DNA of 64,000 nt from Ruminococcus sp. (GCA_017478965.1 JAFVCV010000040.1:1-64000), one strand, 5' to 3'; numbered from the stretch's first letter, positions 1-8,359 are shown. Translations and numbers: made by a program. The notes: generated by a model from the letters alone, not told the origin.

Positions 1-1
1 A

Positions 2-493
2 ATAGTTTTAACGATCGTTTTAGCAATGGCAGGTCTGACCGCCTGCGGGAGCACTGAGTCTGAAACAACTGACACTGCTGCTGCCACGACCACCACAGCT
101 GCAACAACAACTTCTGAACCTGAGACAACAACAACTGCCGCTGCAACTACACAGGAACCCGAAACGACCACAACCGAGGCTACGACTACTGAGGCAACGA
201 CGACAACGGAAGAAGTTACAACTACAGAAGTAGATTCTTCCAACATAGAGCCAGAAGATGGAGAGTACTTACCTTTCGAAGAGTGTATTAAACAAATATT
301 AGAGGAAAAATACGGAAAAGAACTGGATTATATTACTGAATCCGCTTCAGGTTCTTTTTTAGCATGGACAACAGATGGAGATTATAATAGTATTTTTATT
401 AATAAGGATATTTATGACTCTGGAGAAAAAGTAAACAAAGAGTTGTTTGATACATTTGAAAATGGGGTGATTGTTTATAAAGTTAATATATAA
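2..493 (+). CDS. Thr-rich lipoprotein, 5'-truncated
   Basis: The frame is open from the window edge, so the true start lies upstream. What remains begins in the hydrophobic core of a signal peptide (IVLTIVLAMAG) and runs into a lipobox LTAC, which predicts lipidation on Cys and anchoring on the outer face of the membrane. A low-complexity Thr/Ala/Glu linker follows (about residues 20-75, repeated TTTTEA-like units). The last 80 or so residues form a small acidic domain that I do not recognise. Thr-rich linkers of this kind commonly space a domain away from the membrane. No function can be assigned. A long hairpin follows the stop. Confidence 0.8.
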   Translation: MVLTIVLAMAGLTACGSTESETTDTAAATTTTAATTTSEPETTTTAAATTQEPETTTTEATTTEATTTTEEVTTTEVDSSNIEPEDGEYLPFEECIKQILEEKYGKELDYITESASGSFLAWTTDGDYNSIFINKDIYDSGEKVNKELFDTFENGVIVYKVNI

Positions 494-554
494 ATGCATA
501 TATTTTTAGCATTATGTGTTACTAGTTTAAACGAAAAATATTGTGGTTGTAAAT

Positions 555-604
555 AAATTAAATTGAGACGGAAAAATAAATATATTTCCGCCTCAATTTA
601 ATTT
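555..604. terminator. Long AT-rich hairpin terminator
   Basis: A 20-bp arm at 555-574 pairs with 585-604 with one A-C mismatch around a 10-nt loop. The outer AT-rich arms put U-runs after the stem on either strand. It lies 62 bases after the Thr-rich lipoprotein stop and may also act on minus-strand read-through. The rest of 494-741 is AT-rich, and I see no gene in it. Confidence 0.7.
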
Positions 605-741
605 TATTATAATAAATAGTTTTACTATTAAAAACTTAGGGAACTACATAAAGAAGAAAAGCTAAAAAAATAAATATAATTAGATGTCACCAAAATGTAA
701 TACAAATTTAAACAAAACTCGACTTAAAACTGGAGAAATAC

Positions 742-782
742 AAAAATATCCCTTACCGTCTCAACCGGTAAGGGATATTTTT
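742..782 (-). terminator. Terminator of the GluRS-MetRS operon
   Basis: A 16-bp perfect stem (742-757 with 767-782) with a 9-nt loop lies directly beyond the stop codon of the MetRS-like gene, with A/T runs at both arms. Confidence 0.8.
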
Positions 783-783
783 A

Positions 784-2793
784 TTACTCCGAAGTCTCGA
801 ACTGGCTCTCGTGCCTGGTGAAGAAATCCGTCCTTGGGGGGAGAAATCTCAGCTTGTGGCCGGGGCCGGTGAAAAAGGTCAGAGGCTCAAAGATATGCTC
901 CCAGCTCCATATGCTTTCATCGGCCTGAAGATACTCCCTGACCTTTTCTGTGCCGAAAGGAGCCATTGGGTGCAGCAGCACGGCGGCGGTCTTTATGATG
1001 TAGAAAAGGTCCGCCAGGGCCTGCGCCCTCTCTTCGGCGGGCTGGGCCTCGTCCTTCAAGGCCTTTGCCATGAACTTGCTGCCGTTTCTGATATAGCTGT
1101 CAAGCACGTAGGTACACTGATGGAAAGCGAACTTCGACATATGCCTTTCGTATTCCAGCACGGCTTTTTTGCCCTCGGCCAGGATATCCTCACTGGGGGC
1201 GTTGTCCGGCATGACCCCGTCCAGATACTTCTGGGTGGTGTAGAACGCCGTCCTTACCATTCTGTTATAGACGTTTGAAAGCAGCAGACCGTCCTTTACC
1301 ACCGGGTCGGCGTCCTTGGGGTCAGCCGCAGGGTTGTAGGGCTTCGGCATGAAGCTCACCGACCGCTGACCAAGACCAAGACCCAGCCAGTGCATCCTGA
1401 GCTGTTCCGGGGTGTAGAAGTTCAGAAGATCGTCAGCCATAGGGGGCTTGACCGCACCGGAGCTGGAGGCCTTCTTGTCCAGGAAAAGAATGTGGTGGTT
1501 AGCGATTATCACCGGCAGCTGCATCTCTCCCTCTCCAGGCTCGGCGGACTTCTCTTCGCCCGCCTGCTGTGCCATCCACATGGCCGGCTCGGCTATGCCG
1601 TAGAAATAGATATTGTCCTGCCCGATGAACTGGTAGACCCCGGCGTCCTTGCTGCACCAGTAGTCTTTCCATTCCTCTCTGCTCCTGCCGGACTGCTCTA
1701 AGTAGGTCTGCGTGAATGACACAGGTGCCCAGAGCGATTCCGGCCATACCCAGACCGTCAGCCCCTCGGCCCCGTCCATCACCGGCGCAGGTACGCCCCA
1801 TTCGATATTGCCCGTCAGCCTGAAAGGAACAAGGGTCTTGCCCGTGCGGTAGCGTATGCCGTTGTTTGCCATTATCCGGCAGGCCTCGTCGCAGTCCTCA
1901 AGCTTTTCAAACTCTATGGTGAAAGAAGGCTTTTTCGGCTCTTCATAGTAATTATGCCCGGGCATCGAGTCTTTAAGGGCAAGATACTTCTCCTCGAACT
2001 CTCTCTTTATGTAGATGACCGGCGGCTTTAAGAACTCCTCGATGGTCTTCCAGACCACCGGGCGGATATCCTTGCGCTTTTTGAGCTTTTCTATCCATTG
2101 CTTCAACAGCTCATTGTAGTCAGCCAGTCTGAAATACCAGTTCGTCACAGGCCGCATGGAAGGCTTTTCGCCGGTCAGGGTGCTGATGGGGTCGATAAGG
2201 TTCTCCGGCATATACTGATGGCCCAGGTCACATTCGTCCGCATAGCCCTTCTCTGAGGTGCAGCCCTCCACAGGGCATTTGCCGATGACCTGCCTGCCGT
2301 TCAGGAAACAGCCTGCCTTTTCGTCATAGAACTGCATGGTGCTTATCTGTTTGAGCTGTCCCTTTTCGTAAAGGCTCCTTATGAACCAGTCCGTCACCTC
2401 GGCGTGTATCTCCTTGCTCCTGCCAAGGCCTGAGGCGGCGAAGATATCCGGCGAGATACCGTAGTCGTCAAGGGTCTTCTGCTGCCTGTCGTGGTTCCTC
2501 TGCACGAATTCCTCCAGAGTGCCACTGAACTCGCCTGCCTCCACCTTCTTGCGCCAGCCCTCGGCTATGGGTGAACCGTAGCAGTCTGTGCCGCCCACGA
2601 AAATAACGTTCTCCCTGCCTATCCTGTCACGCAGAAATCTCGCAAAGGTATCTGCGAACACGAACATACCGCCCACATGGCCGAAATGCAGCTCCTTGTT
2701 GCCGTAGGGCATACCGCCCGTTATTACCGCCCTTTTCGGGAATTCCGGGCGGGGTATCTCAAAGGGCTTGCCGCCCTCTTTGTTTTTTGCCAT
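784..2793 (-). CDS. Methionyl-tRNA synthetase-like class I aminoacyl-tRNA synthetase with degenerate KMSKS
   Basis: A 669-residue class I synthetase whose overall pattern is MetRS. The N-terminal Rossmann fold has a HIGH-type signature HFGH near residue 37 (GMPYGNKELHFGHVGG). A Cys4-type zinc knuckle (CPVEGC ... CDLGH, about 170-190) sits in the connective region, followed by GQDNIYFYG. MetRS normally charges tRNA-Met in the cytosol. The KMSKS loop, which binds ATP and is usually KMSKS-LGN, reads here as DKKASSSG. Such a change would normally weaken adenylate formation. It lies 54 bases behind the GluRS gene in one operon and ends at a strong hairpin. It may be the housekeeping MetRS of this lineage or a divergent paralogue; I cannot tell from one window. 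Confidence 0.8.
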   Translation of the reverse strand: MAKNKEGGKPFEIPRPEFPKRAVITGGMPYGNKELHFGHVGGMFVFADTFARFLRDRIGRENVIFVGGTDCYGSPIAEGWRKKVEAGEFSGTLEEFVQRNHDRQQKTLDDYGISPDIFAASGLGRSKEIHAEVTDWFIRSLYEKGQLKQISTMQFYDEKAGCFLNGRQVIGKCPVEGCTSEKGYADECDLGHQYMPENLIDPISTLTGEKPSMRPVTNWYFRLADYNELLKQWIEKLKKRKDIRPVVWKTIEEFLKPPVIYIKREFEEKYLALKDSMPGHNYYEEPKKPSFTIEFEKLEDCDEACRIMANNGIRYRTGKTLVPFRLTGNIEWGVPAPVMDGAEGLTVWVWPESLWAPVSFTQTYLEQSGRSREEWKDYWCSKDAGVYQFIGQDNIYFYGIAEPAMWMAQQAGEEKSAEPGEGEMQLPVIIANHHILFLDKKASSSGAVKPPMADDLLNFYTPEQLRMHWLGLGLGQRSVSFMPKPYNPAADPKDADPVVKDGLLLSNVYNRMVRTAFYTTQKYLDGVMPDNAPSEDILAEGKKAVLEYERHMSKFAFHQCTYVLDSYIRNGSKFMAKALKDEAQPAEERAQALADLFYIIKTAAVLLHPMAPFGTEKVREYLQADESIWSWEHIFEPLTFFTGPGHKLRFLPPRTDFFTRHESQFETSE

Positions 2794-2846
2794 TTTTATT
2801 CATCTCTTTCGTATTATTTTTACTAGCGTCAGAGCAGCTGTGCCCT

Positions 2847-4511
2847 TCACACCCATTCAGACAGCCTTGCTCTCACCATATCCTCCCCCAGCACATGGCT
2901 GACCTCGTGGATATCGGGGGCGTTTGCCCTGCCTGTCAGTGCTATCCTGAGCATATTCGTGATATGGACTATGCTGCCCTTGTACTTCTCCGGCTCTTTC
3001 TTGAAGTCCTTGGGCTTGACCGCAAAGCCAAGCTCCTCGGTGATGGCCTTTACCTTGTCGAACCACGCCGCACTGTCGTCAGCATGGTCGTAGCTCTCCA
3101 GATATTTCCTGAAGAACTCCTTCTGAACGGCCTCTTCGGCCTGCTCGTTCATATCGTCCTGGACCTTGAAAGTCTCGTCATAGTAAAAGCTCATGAACTC
3201 GCAGGCCTGTTTCCATGTCTCGATGTCCTTGCGGGGCTTTTTGCCGTTCTTGCCCACATTCAGGGCTGCCATGGTCCTCTCGGGGTATTTTTTTATAAGG
3301 TCCGCATATCCTTTATCGTACTCCTCACACCAGGAAAGCCAGTTTTTGTAAACTGTCTCAGCGTCCATTCTTGCGATGGTGTCTTTGGCGATGTCCCTGA
3401 GCTTGTCAAGGTCTACCAGAGCACCGGAAACGGACATTTTTGAAATGCTGTATGGGAAGTCCGTATAGGGCTTGTCCGGGTTAGCCGTGCGCCATTCCTC
3501 ATAATTGGAGTTGAGCAGAGTCAGCAAGAATTCCCATACCACGTCCTTGCTGATGCCCTCCTGCTGGTAGTAGCTCAGGGCCAGCTCCGGGTCCTTGCGC
3601 TTGGAGAGCTTGCGCTTTTTCAGCTTAGAGGGGTCCTCCTCGTCAGGCTCCACCTTCATCAGCGTGGCAGTGTGGCAGTAGACCGGCTGTTCCCAGCCAA
3701 GGACCTTGAACAGCTCAACGTGCATAGGCAGTGAGCTTATCCACTCCTCGCCCCTTATGACGTGGGTGGAGCGCATAAGATGATCGTCAACTACATGAGC
3801 GAAATGGTAGGTGGGGATGCCGTCGCTTTTTAAAAGCACGAAATCCATGAAGTTTCTTGGCATCTCGATATTTCCCCGGACGGCGTCGCTGACGGTTATC
3901 CTCTCGTCATTCATCTCGCCCTTGTATCTCAGCACCCAGCTCTCTCCTGCGTCAAGCTTTTTCCTGACCTCTTCAAGGGTCAGGCTGCGGTTAGGCTCGG
4001 CATATCTTCCGTAAATGCCCGGGTCCTCTTTATTTGCCATCTGCTCCTCACGGATAGCCTCCAGCTCCTCGGCAGTGAGAAAGCAGGGATAAGCTAAGCC
4101 CCTCTCCACCAGGTCCTTTGCGAAAACGTGATAGATGTCTTTCCTCTGGCGCTGTCTGTAGGGACCATAGGCTCCCTTGTCACCCTCCTCAGCGGCGCCC
4201 TCGTCAAAGCGTACACCGAAGTAGGCCATAGCATTTATAAGAGTCTCCACAGCCCCTTCGACCTTGCGCTTATCGTCAGTATCCTCTATCCTCAGGTAAA
4301 AAACGCCCCCGGACTGATGAGCAAGTCTCTCGCCGATGACAGCATTGTAAAGATTGCCCAGATGTACGAAACCGGTGGGGCTAGGCCCTATCCTTGTGAC
4401 GCAGGCTCCCTCAGGGAGCTGCCTTGGGGGAAACTGCTTTTCCATGTCCTCAGGCAGAGCCTTTACATCGGGAAAGAGCAGCTGTGAAAGTGCTTTGTGA
4501 TCCATTATCAT
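2847..4511 (-). CDS. gltX: Glutamyl-tRNA synthetase
   Basis: Class I glutamate-tRNA ligase of 554 residues, longer than the usual 470-490. It shows the HIGH motif in PSPTGFVHLGN (about residues 43-53), the GluRS-typical FYLRIEDTD, and a KMSKS-type loop KLSKRKDPE (about 300-308). The C-terminal third is the anticodon-binding helical region. It charges tRNA-Glu, and in organisms without GlnRS also tRNA-Gln; no GlnRS or gatCAB gene is in view to decide. The start at MIMDHK has an AAGGA site a few bases upstream. It is the first gene of a two-gene aminoacyl-tRNA synthetase operon driven by the promoter at 4568-4597. Confidence 0.9.
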   Translation of the reverse strand: MIMDHKALSQLLFPDVKALPEDMEKQFPPRQLPEGACVTRIGPSPTGFVHLGNLYNAVIGERLAHQSGGVFYLRIEDTDDKRKVEGAVETLINAMAYFGVRFDEGAAEEGDKGAYGPYRQRQRKDIYHVFAKDLVERGLAYPCFLTAEELEAIREEQMANKEDPGIYGRYAEPNRSLTLEEVRKKLDAGESWVLRYKGEMNDERITVSDAVRGNIEMPRNFMDFVLLKSDGIPTYHFAHVVDDHLMRSTHVIRGEEWISSLPMHVELFKVLGWEQPVYCHTATLMKVEPDEEDPSKLKKRKLSKRKDPELALSYYQQEGISKDVVWEFLLTLLNSNYEEWRTANPDKPYTDFPYSISKMSVSGALVDLDKLRDIAKDTIARMDAETVYKNWLSWCEEYDKGYADLIKKYPERTMAALNVGKNGKKPRKDIETWKQACEFMSFYYDETFKVQDDMNEQAEEAVQKEFFRKYLESYDHADDSAAWFDKVKAITEELGFAVKPKDFKKEPEKYKGSIVHITNMLRIALTGRANAPDIHEVSHVLGEDMVRARLSEWV

Positions 4512-4567
4512 ATCAATCCTTTTTTTTAATTTTTATCCAGTGCCGAAAGCACAATAAACCAGTTTTG

Positions 4568-4597
4568 ATTATACCACAAATCCGGGGCCTTTGTCAA
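4568..4597 (-). promoter_or_regulatory. Sigma-A promoter of gltX operon
   Basis: On the minus strand TTGACA (4597-4592) and TATAAT (4573-4568) are separated by 18 bp, about 60 bases upstream of the gltX start. It is back to back with the promoter of the YGPP cassette. Confidence 0.8.
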
Positions 4598-4633
4598 TAC
4601 AAATAAACGTCATGATCTGCGCCGCTTAACTTA

Positions 4634-4662
4634 TTGACATTTTGTTAACTGTGTGCTATAAT
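4634..4662 (+). promoter_or_regulatory. Consensus sigma-A promoter of the YGPP-radical SAM cassette
   Basis: TTGACA (4634-4639) and TATAAT (4657-4662) match the consensus exactly with a 17-bp spacer. Transcription would start near 4669 and reach the first AUG after about 34 bases. This suggests strong housekeeping expression. I see no operator or riboswitch. Confidence 0.88.
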
Positions 4663-4702
4663 CATTACGAAAAGATGTGTTTTTGTGGGAAGGAGGCGGC
4701 TC

Positions 4703-5020
4703 ATGAGAAAGCTCAGAGATCTGTCCAGAAAAGGGAGACCGGATAATTACGACCCGGCCAGGGACGACCCTCAGGAAGTATACGGCCCACCGGAGATGTT
4801 CGGCATCAGCGGCGAGGAAAGTCCGCAGCAGCAGGTCCCGGAGTGCATTTACGGGCCGCCTGAGATGCTTGATGGAAACAGGCCGGAAAGGCTCGTCAGA
4901 CCTGAAAATGAGAACCCCCAGAAGATCTACGGCCCGCCTGAGATGCTTTTCGGAGGTAACTCTGCGGCTGCCGGAAGAAACACGCAGAACGAAGAAAAGA
5001 AGGGGGACGAAGATGAATGA
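4703..5020 (+). CDS. YGPP-repeat peptide 1, probable radical SAM substrate
   Basis: A 105-residue hydrophilic protein, rich in Glu, Pro and Asn, with no signal peptide or membrane segment. It carries three copies of [V/I]YGPPEM at 4778-4804, 4847-4867 and 4925-4945. The copies use different synonymous codons, so selection appears to act on the peptide. A single NYDPARDD element precedes the first copy by the same distance as in the next gene. The ATG at 4703 is chosen because AGGAGG lies 6 bases before it; the longer in-frame GTG frame overlaps that site. It is first in a three-gene operon with a second YGPP protein and a radical SAM enzyme. I infer a precursor or substrate; no known family name is claimed. 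Confidence 0.8.
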   Translation: MRKLRDLSRKGRPDNYDPARDDPQEVYGPPEMFGISGEESPQQQVPECIYGPPEMLDGNRPERLVRPENENPQKIYGPPEMLFGGNSAAAGRNTQNEEKKGDEDE

Positions 5021-5475
5021 AAAAGACTAAGAAGACCATGCTGACGGCGGCATTGCTGGCCGCTGCCGCTAACCTTACTGCCTGCACGCTGCCCTGGCAG
5101 AACGATGATGAGGTCCAGACCGTTTACGGTCCCCCGTCGGAGACAGCGGAGTCTTTCTCTGAGACAGACTCCGACAGCTCATCGGAGAGCTCTTCAGAGG
5201 ATAAGGAGGAAAGCTCGTCTCTGGCGGAGCAGGAGGACAGTTATGACCCTGAGGACGACGATGTTCAGGACGTTTACGGTCCGCCGCCTTTTGAGGACGA
5301 GGAGGAGACTGAGGACAGCTATGACCCTGAGGAGGATCAGGAGCTTAACCAGACGGTATACGGTCCGCCTCCGGAGGAGCTTGACAGCTACGACCCTGAG
5401 GAGGACGGGCGGCTCCAGCAGCTGGTCTACGGTCCGCCGGAGATGTTTGGGAACGGAGCTGCTGACGGAGAGTGA
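5017..5475 (+). CDS. YGPP-repeat lipoprotein 2, probable radical SAM substrate
   Basis: A 152-residue protein. It starts with a lipoprotein signal (MKKTKKTM, an Ala-rich hydrophobic core, lipobox LTAC near residue 23) and is then very acidic, with a Ser/Glu/Asp linker (about 45-70). It has four VYGPP motifs at 5122-5136, 5272-5289, 5356-5373 and 5425-5448. The last three are each preceded by DSYDPE[ED]D. The final copy, VYGPPEMFG, is identical to the first copy of the preceding gene. The ATGA overlap with that gene implies translational coupling. The only Cys is the lipobox Cys, so thioether chemistry on the mature repeats is excluded. It is likely exported and membrane-anchored on the outside. 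Function is unknown; the repeat suggests it is modified by the enzyme encoded next. Confidence 0.82.
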   Translation: MKKTKKTMLTAALLAAAANLTACTLPWQNDDEVQTVYGPPSETAESFSETDSDSSSESSSEDKEESSSLAEQEDSYDPEDDDVQDVYGPPPFEDEEETEDSYDPEEDQELNQTVYGPPPEELDSYDPEEDGRLQQLVYGPPEMFGNGAADGE

Positions 5476-5552
5476 GCGGATGATGCTGAGAAGACCATGA
5501 ACAGGTCTATCGGAGAATATGAGCAGGGCGGCTCATGGTTTGGGAGGAAAAG

Positions 5553-6629
5553 ATGCTTGACGTTGAGATGAAACGGAAGAATATGACCACCCTGGCGGAT
5601 TTCAGGGAAAAGGTCAAGGAAAGACCTATACTGAGGAACCTTTTCCTGGAGCTTACCATGCGGTGCAATGAGCGGTGTATCCACTGCGGCAGCAGCTGCG
5701 GCGAGGTGGAGTGTGAGGAGATGCCTTTTGAGACTTATAAGCGGGTCCTTGACGAGGTCAAGGAGGATATGGGCACAAAGGGCATAATGCTTTGCATAAC
5801 CGGCGGCGAGCCGCTGCTGAGAAAGGATCTTTTTGAGATAATGGGCTATGCGAAGAGCATAGGCTTTAACTGGGGAATGACCAGCAACGGCACCCTCATC
5901 ACCCCTGAGACGGCGCACAAGCTCTATGAGGCAGGTATGGCGACGATCTCAGTCAGCGTTGACGGGCTGGAGGAGACGCACGATGCTTTCCGAAGGACCC
6001 CCGGGGGGTACAGGAAAGCTATGGCGGCCCTGCAGAACCTGGTAGATGTGGGGAAGTTTAGGCACGTACAGGCTACCACTGTAGTGACCCATCAGAACAT
6101 CGGGGAGCTTGACAGGCTCTTTGAGATATTCGACAAGATGGACATAGATTCCTGGAGGGTCATAAATATGGAGCCTATCGGCAGGGCAAAGGCATATCCC
6201 GAGCTGCTGCTGACCAGGGAGGACTACAGGCGGCTTTTCGAGTTCATACGCCAAAAGCGCATGGAGGGTGAGCCGGTGTGCTACGGGTGCAGCCACTATC
6301 TGGGGAACGAATACGAACGTGAGGTCAGGGACTGGTATTATTTCTGCACCGCCGGCCTTTACACCGCCAGCATAACCGCCTCGGGGGACATTATCGCCTG
6401 TCTGGATATCGAGCGCAGGCCGGAGTTCGTCCAGGGGAATGTTAAAAGGGACAGGTTCAGCAAGGTCTGGTATGAAAAGTTCGGCGTTTTCAGGAGGGAC
6501 CTTTCGGACCTTAACGAGGAGTGCCAGAAATGCAAGGAAAAGCAGTTCTGTCACGGCGACGCCTTCCATAGCTGGGACTTTGACGAAAACAGGCCCCAGG
6601 TGTGCTTCAAGGGGACGCTTTTCGACTGA
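5553..6629 (+). CDS. Radical SAM/SPASM peptide-modifying enzyme
   Basis: A 358-residue radical SAM protein. The cluster-binding CxxxCxxC (CNERCIHC) is at residues 38-45, followed by the GGEP SAM-binding motif (CITGGEPLLRKD) and the usual half-barrel. The C-terminal 110 or so residues are Cys-rich in SPASM style (YGCSHY, YYFCTAG, IIACLD, then CQKCKEKQFCHGD and VCF). They should hold auxiliary Fe-S clusters, as in RiPP maturases such as anSME, sactisynthases and spliceases. I place the start at 5553 because GGGAGG lies 7 bases upstream; an ATG 18 bases earlier has a poorer site. It is last in the cassette, 77 bases after the lipoprotein, and followed by a strong terminator. No protease, transporter or PqqD-like recognition protein accompanies it. 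The exact reaction is unknown. Confidence 0.9.
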   Translation: MLDVEMKRKNMTTLADFREKVKERPILRNLFLELTMRCNERCIHCGSSCGEVECEEMPFETYKRVLDEVKEDMGTKGIMLCITGGEPLLRKDLFEIMGYAKSIGFNWGMTSNGTLITPETAHKLYEAGMATISVSVDGLEETHDAFRRTPGGYRKAMAALQNLVDVGKFRHVQATTVVTHQNIGELDRLFEIFDKMDIDSWRVINMEPIGRAKAYPELLLTREDYRRLFEFIRQKRMEGEPVCYGCSHYLGNEYEREVRDWYYFCTAGLYTASITASGDIIACLDIERRPEFVQGNVKRDRFSKVWYEKFGVFRRDLSDLNEECQKCKEKQFCHGDAFHSWDFDENRPQVCFKGTLFD

Positions 6630-6643
6630 AGATATCAAGTACA

Positions 6644-6680
6644 AAAAGGACCTTTCTCCCGGCGGAGAAGGGTCCTTTTC
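6644..6680 (+). terminator. Terminator of the YGPP cassette
   Basis: A 16-bp stem (6644-6659 with 6664-6679, one G-U pair), a CGGC tetraloop and a T-rich end lie 15 bases after the radical SAM stop codon. It closes the three-gene unit. Confidence 0.85.
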
Positions 6681-6715
6681 TCATATACCTTATCAACACA
6701 AAAATATAAAGGAAC

Positions 6716-8359
6716 TTAAATATAAGCCTTCCTTTTCATTTTTTCCTTGCACTCGTACATACGCTTGTCTGCAAGCTTTTCAGCGTCCTCCGGATCCCCG
6801 GAGCCAAGGTCGTATTCCGCCATGCCGTAGGCCACCCGCAGCTTGACCGGCGGGTCGTTCTCCAGATTATAAGCCCTCACAAGGTCGTTGAAATTGTCCA
6901 TGTAGACCTTGGAACGTTCTTTGCAGTTGCCCCCGGTGACTACGGCTAAAAACTCGTCGCCGCCCATGCGAAAACACCTGGAGTTCTTCCCGAAGGTCTC
7001 CTTCAGGATATTCGTAGCCGCAGTGATGTGGTCGTCCCCGGCGCTGTGACCGTAGGTGTCGTTGACTTTTTTCAGGTCGTTTATGTCGAACTGCACGAAA
7101 ATGCACTTGCCCTCTGTGCCCTGAGAAAGCTCTTTCTCAAACTCAATGAATGCGTTGCGGTTCCCCAGTCCCGTCAGGCCGTCCAGGTGGGCCATTCTCT
7201 CAATGACCTCCAGCTCCATGCTCCTGCGGCTGATGAGAAACAGCTGCCTGAGTTCGTAAAAGGCCAGTATCACCACGCATATCATCAGCCCTATCCTTGT
7301 GAACATTGCGTTGTCCCTGTTAAAGGCTGCGTAGTATCTTATCAGGTCGATGGCCCCCGAGAGCGCCATTATACCGAACCCGGACAGTATATACCGGTAG
7401 CTGCCCCGCCTTTCACCGGTGCGCCTGCCGGTAAGTATTACCGATATCACCAGTCCTGAGGCTATGATCACCGTTGCGTGGGTAGTGATGAGAAGTTCTC
7501 TGTAATCCAGCCCGAACCCCAGAACGGCTGTCATGGTGCCGATGATGTTCACAGCCGTCAGTATCAGCCCGGCGTTTATCCTGATACTTTTCACTGAATC
7601 GGTAAAGGCCCCCGCAAATATCAGTATCGGCACCGGCAGAGTCATCAGCGCCGCATAGTCAAGCAGCCTGGCAGCCGCAGGATTGTTGGTCACGGTCTGG
7701 AGGACCATGGTCCCGGAATTGGTCCAGATGCCCATTACTATGGCAAAGGCCCCCAGGGAGGAGGTCTCCACCCTCTGCCGGCCCTCTATCTTCGATGCGA
7801 TGCTGAAAAGCACCAGCACTACGCCGAATATGACTACCACGCAGCTGATTATGAACTTGTAGAAATTCCTGCTCAGTATGCTGTATTCATAGACCCTGGA
7901 GTCCGTGAGCTGCATATCGCTGAAGGCCGTGCGCCGGTCGCTCCGGAGGGGCGTGTATTCTATGCTCAGCAGCCCCTCGCCGTTAAAGTCCGGTATGGTA
8001 ACATAGTGCAGCATATCACCGTAATAGCTGCCGTATATCCTGCTGAGCTTTGGCCGGAAGGTATATATCAGCTCGCCGTTGAGCTTTATGTCAAAAAACA
8101 GATTGCTTGACCTGAAACACAGGCTGGCTCCGTTCACCTCTTCGGGGTATATCCGCTTGGTGATGGTGTGTCCGCCCTTTTCGGTCCTTGGCTCCATGGG
8201 CAGGGCTTCCTCTCCGTCGTCATAATTCCAGGCGTAGCTGTAGTCAGTATTTGTTGTATAAGTATTGCCGTTCGGCATATGCATACTGAACACACATACT
8301 ATCAGCACGACTATCACCGTGCAGACAAGGGTGTTCAGTGCAGTATACAGATTATGCAC
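6716..8359 (-). CDS. Membrane diguanylate cyclase (GGDEF)
   Basis: A 547-residue sensor. It has one N-terminal transmembrane segment (about 10-27), an extracytoplasmic region of about 130 residues, a cluster of roughly seven membrane helices (about 165-385, resembling 7TMR-DISM receptors), and a C-terminal GGDEF domain (about 395-545). The active-site loop is intact (RMGGDEF), and the nucleotide-binding region FDINDLKKVNDTYGHSAGD is present, so it should make cyclic di-GMP from two GTP. I see no RxxD inhibitory site just before the GGDEF and no EAL domain. It is monocistronic, with its own promoter at 8430-8458 and an AAAGGGG site before the start. The signal sensed is unknown. Confidence 0.9.
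   Translation of the reverse strand: MHNLYTALNTLVCTVIVVLIVCVFSMHMPNGNTYTTNTDYSYAWNYDDGEEALPMEPRTEKGGHTITKRIYPEEVNGASLCFRSSNLFFDIKLNGELIYTFRPKLSRIYGSYYGDMLHYVTIPDFNGEGLLSIEYTPLRSDRRTAFSDMQLTDSRVYEYSILSRNFYKFIISCVVVIFGVVLVLFSIASKIEGRQRVETSSLGAFAIVMGIWTNSGTMVLQTVTNNPAAARLLDYAALMTLPVPILIFAGAFTDSVKSIRINAGLILTAVNIIGTMTAVLGFGLDYRELLITTHATVIIASGLVISVILTGRRTGERRGSYRYILSGFGIMALSGAIDLIRYYAAFNRDNAMFTRIGLMICVVILAFYELRQLFLISRRSMELEVIERMAHLDGLTGLGNRNAFIEFEKELSQGTEGKCIFVQFDINDLKKVNDTYGHSAGDDHITAATNILKETFGKNSRCFRMGGDEFLAVVTGGNCKERSKVYMDNFNDLVRAYNLENDPPVKLRVAYGMAEYDLGSGDPEDAEKLADKRMYECKEKMKRKAYI

Noticed and set aside
5105..5500. An Arg-rich 131-codon frame overlapping the second YGPP gene
   Set aside because: It is the +1 shadow of acidic GAG/GAC codons; its RRR/TVR pattern is the frame-shifted image of the YGPP repeat.
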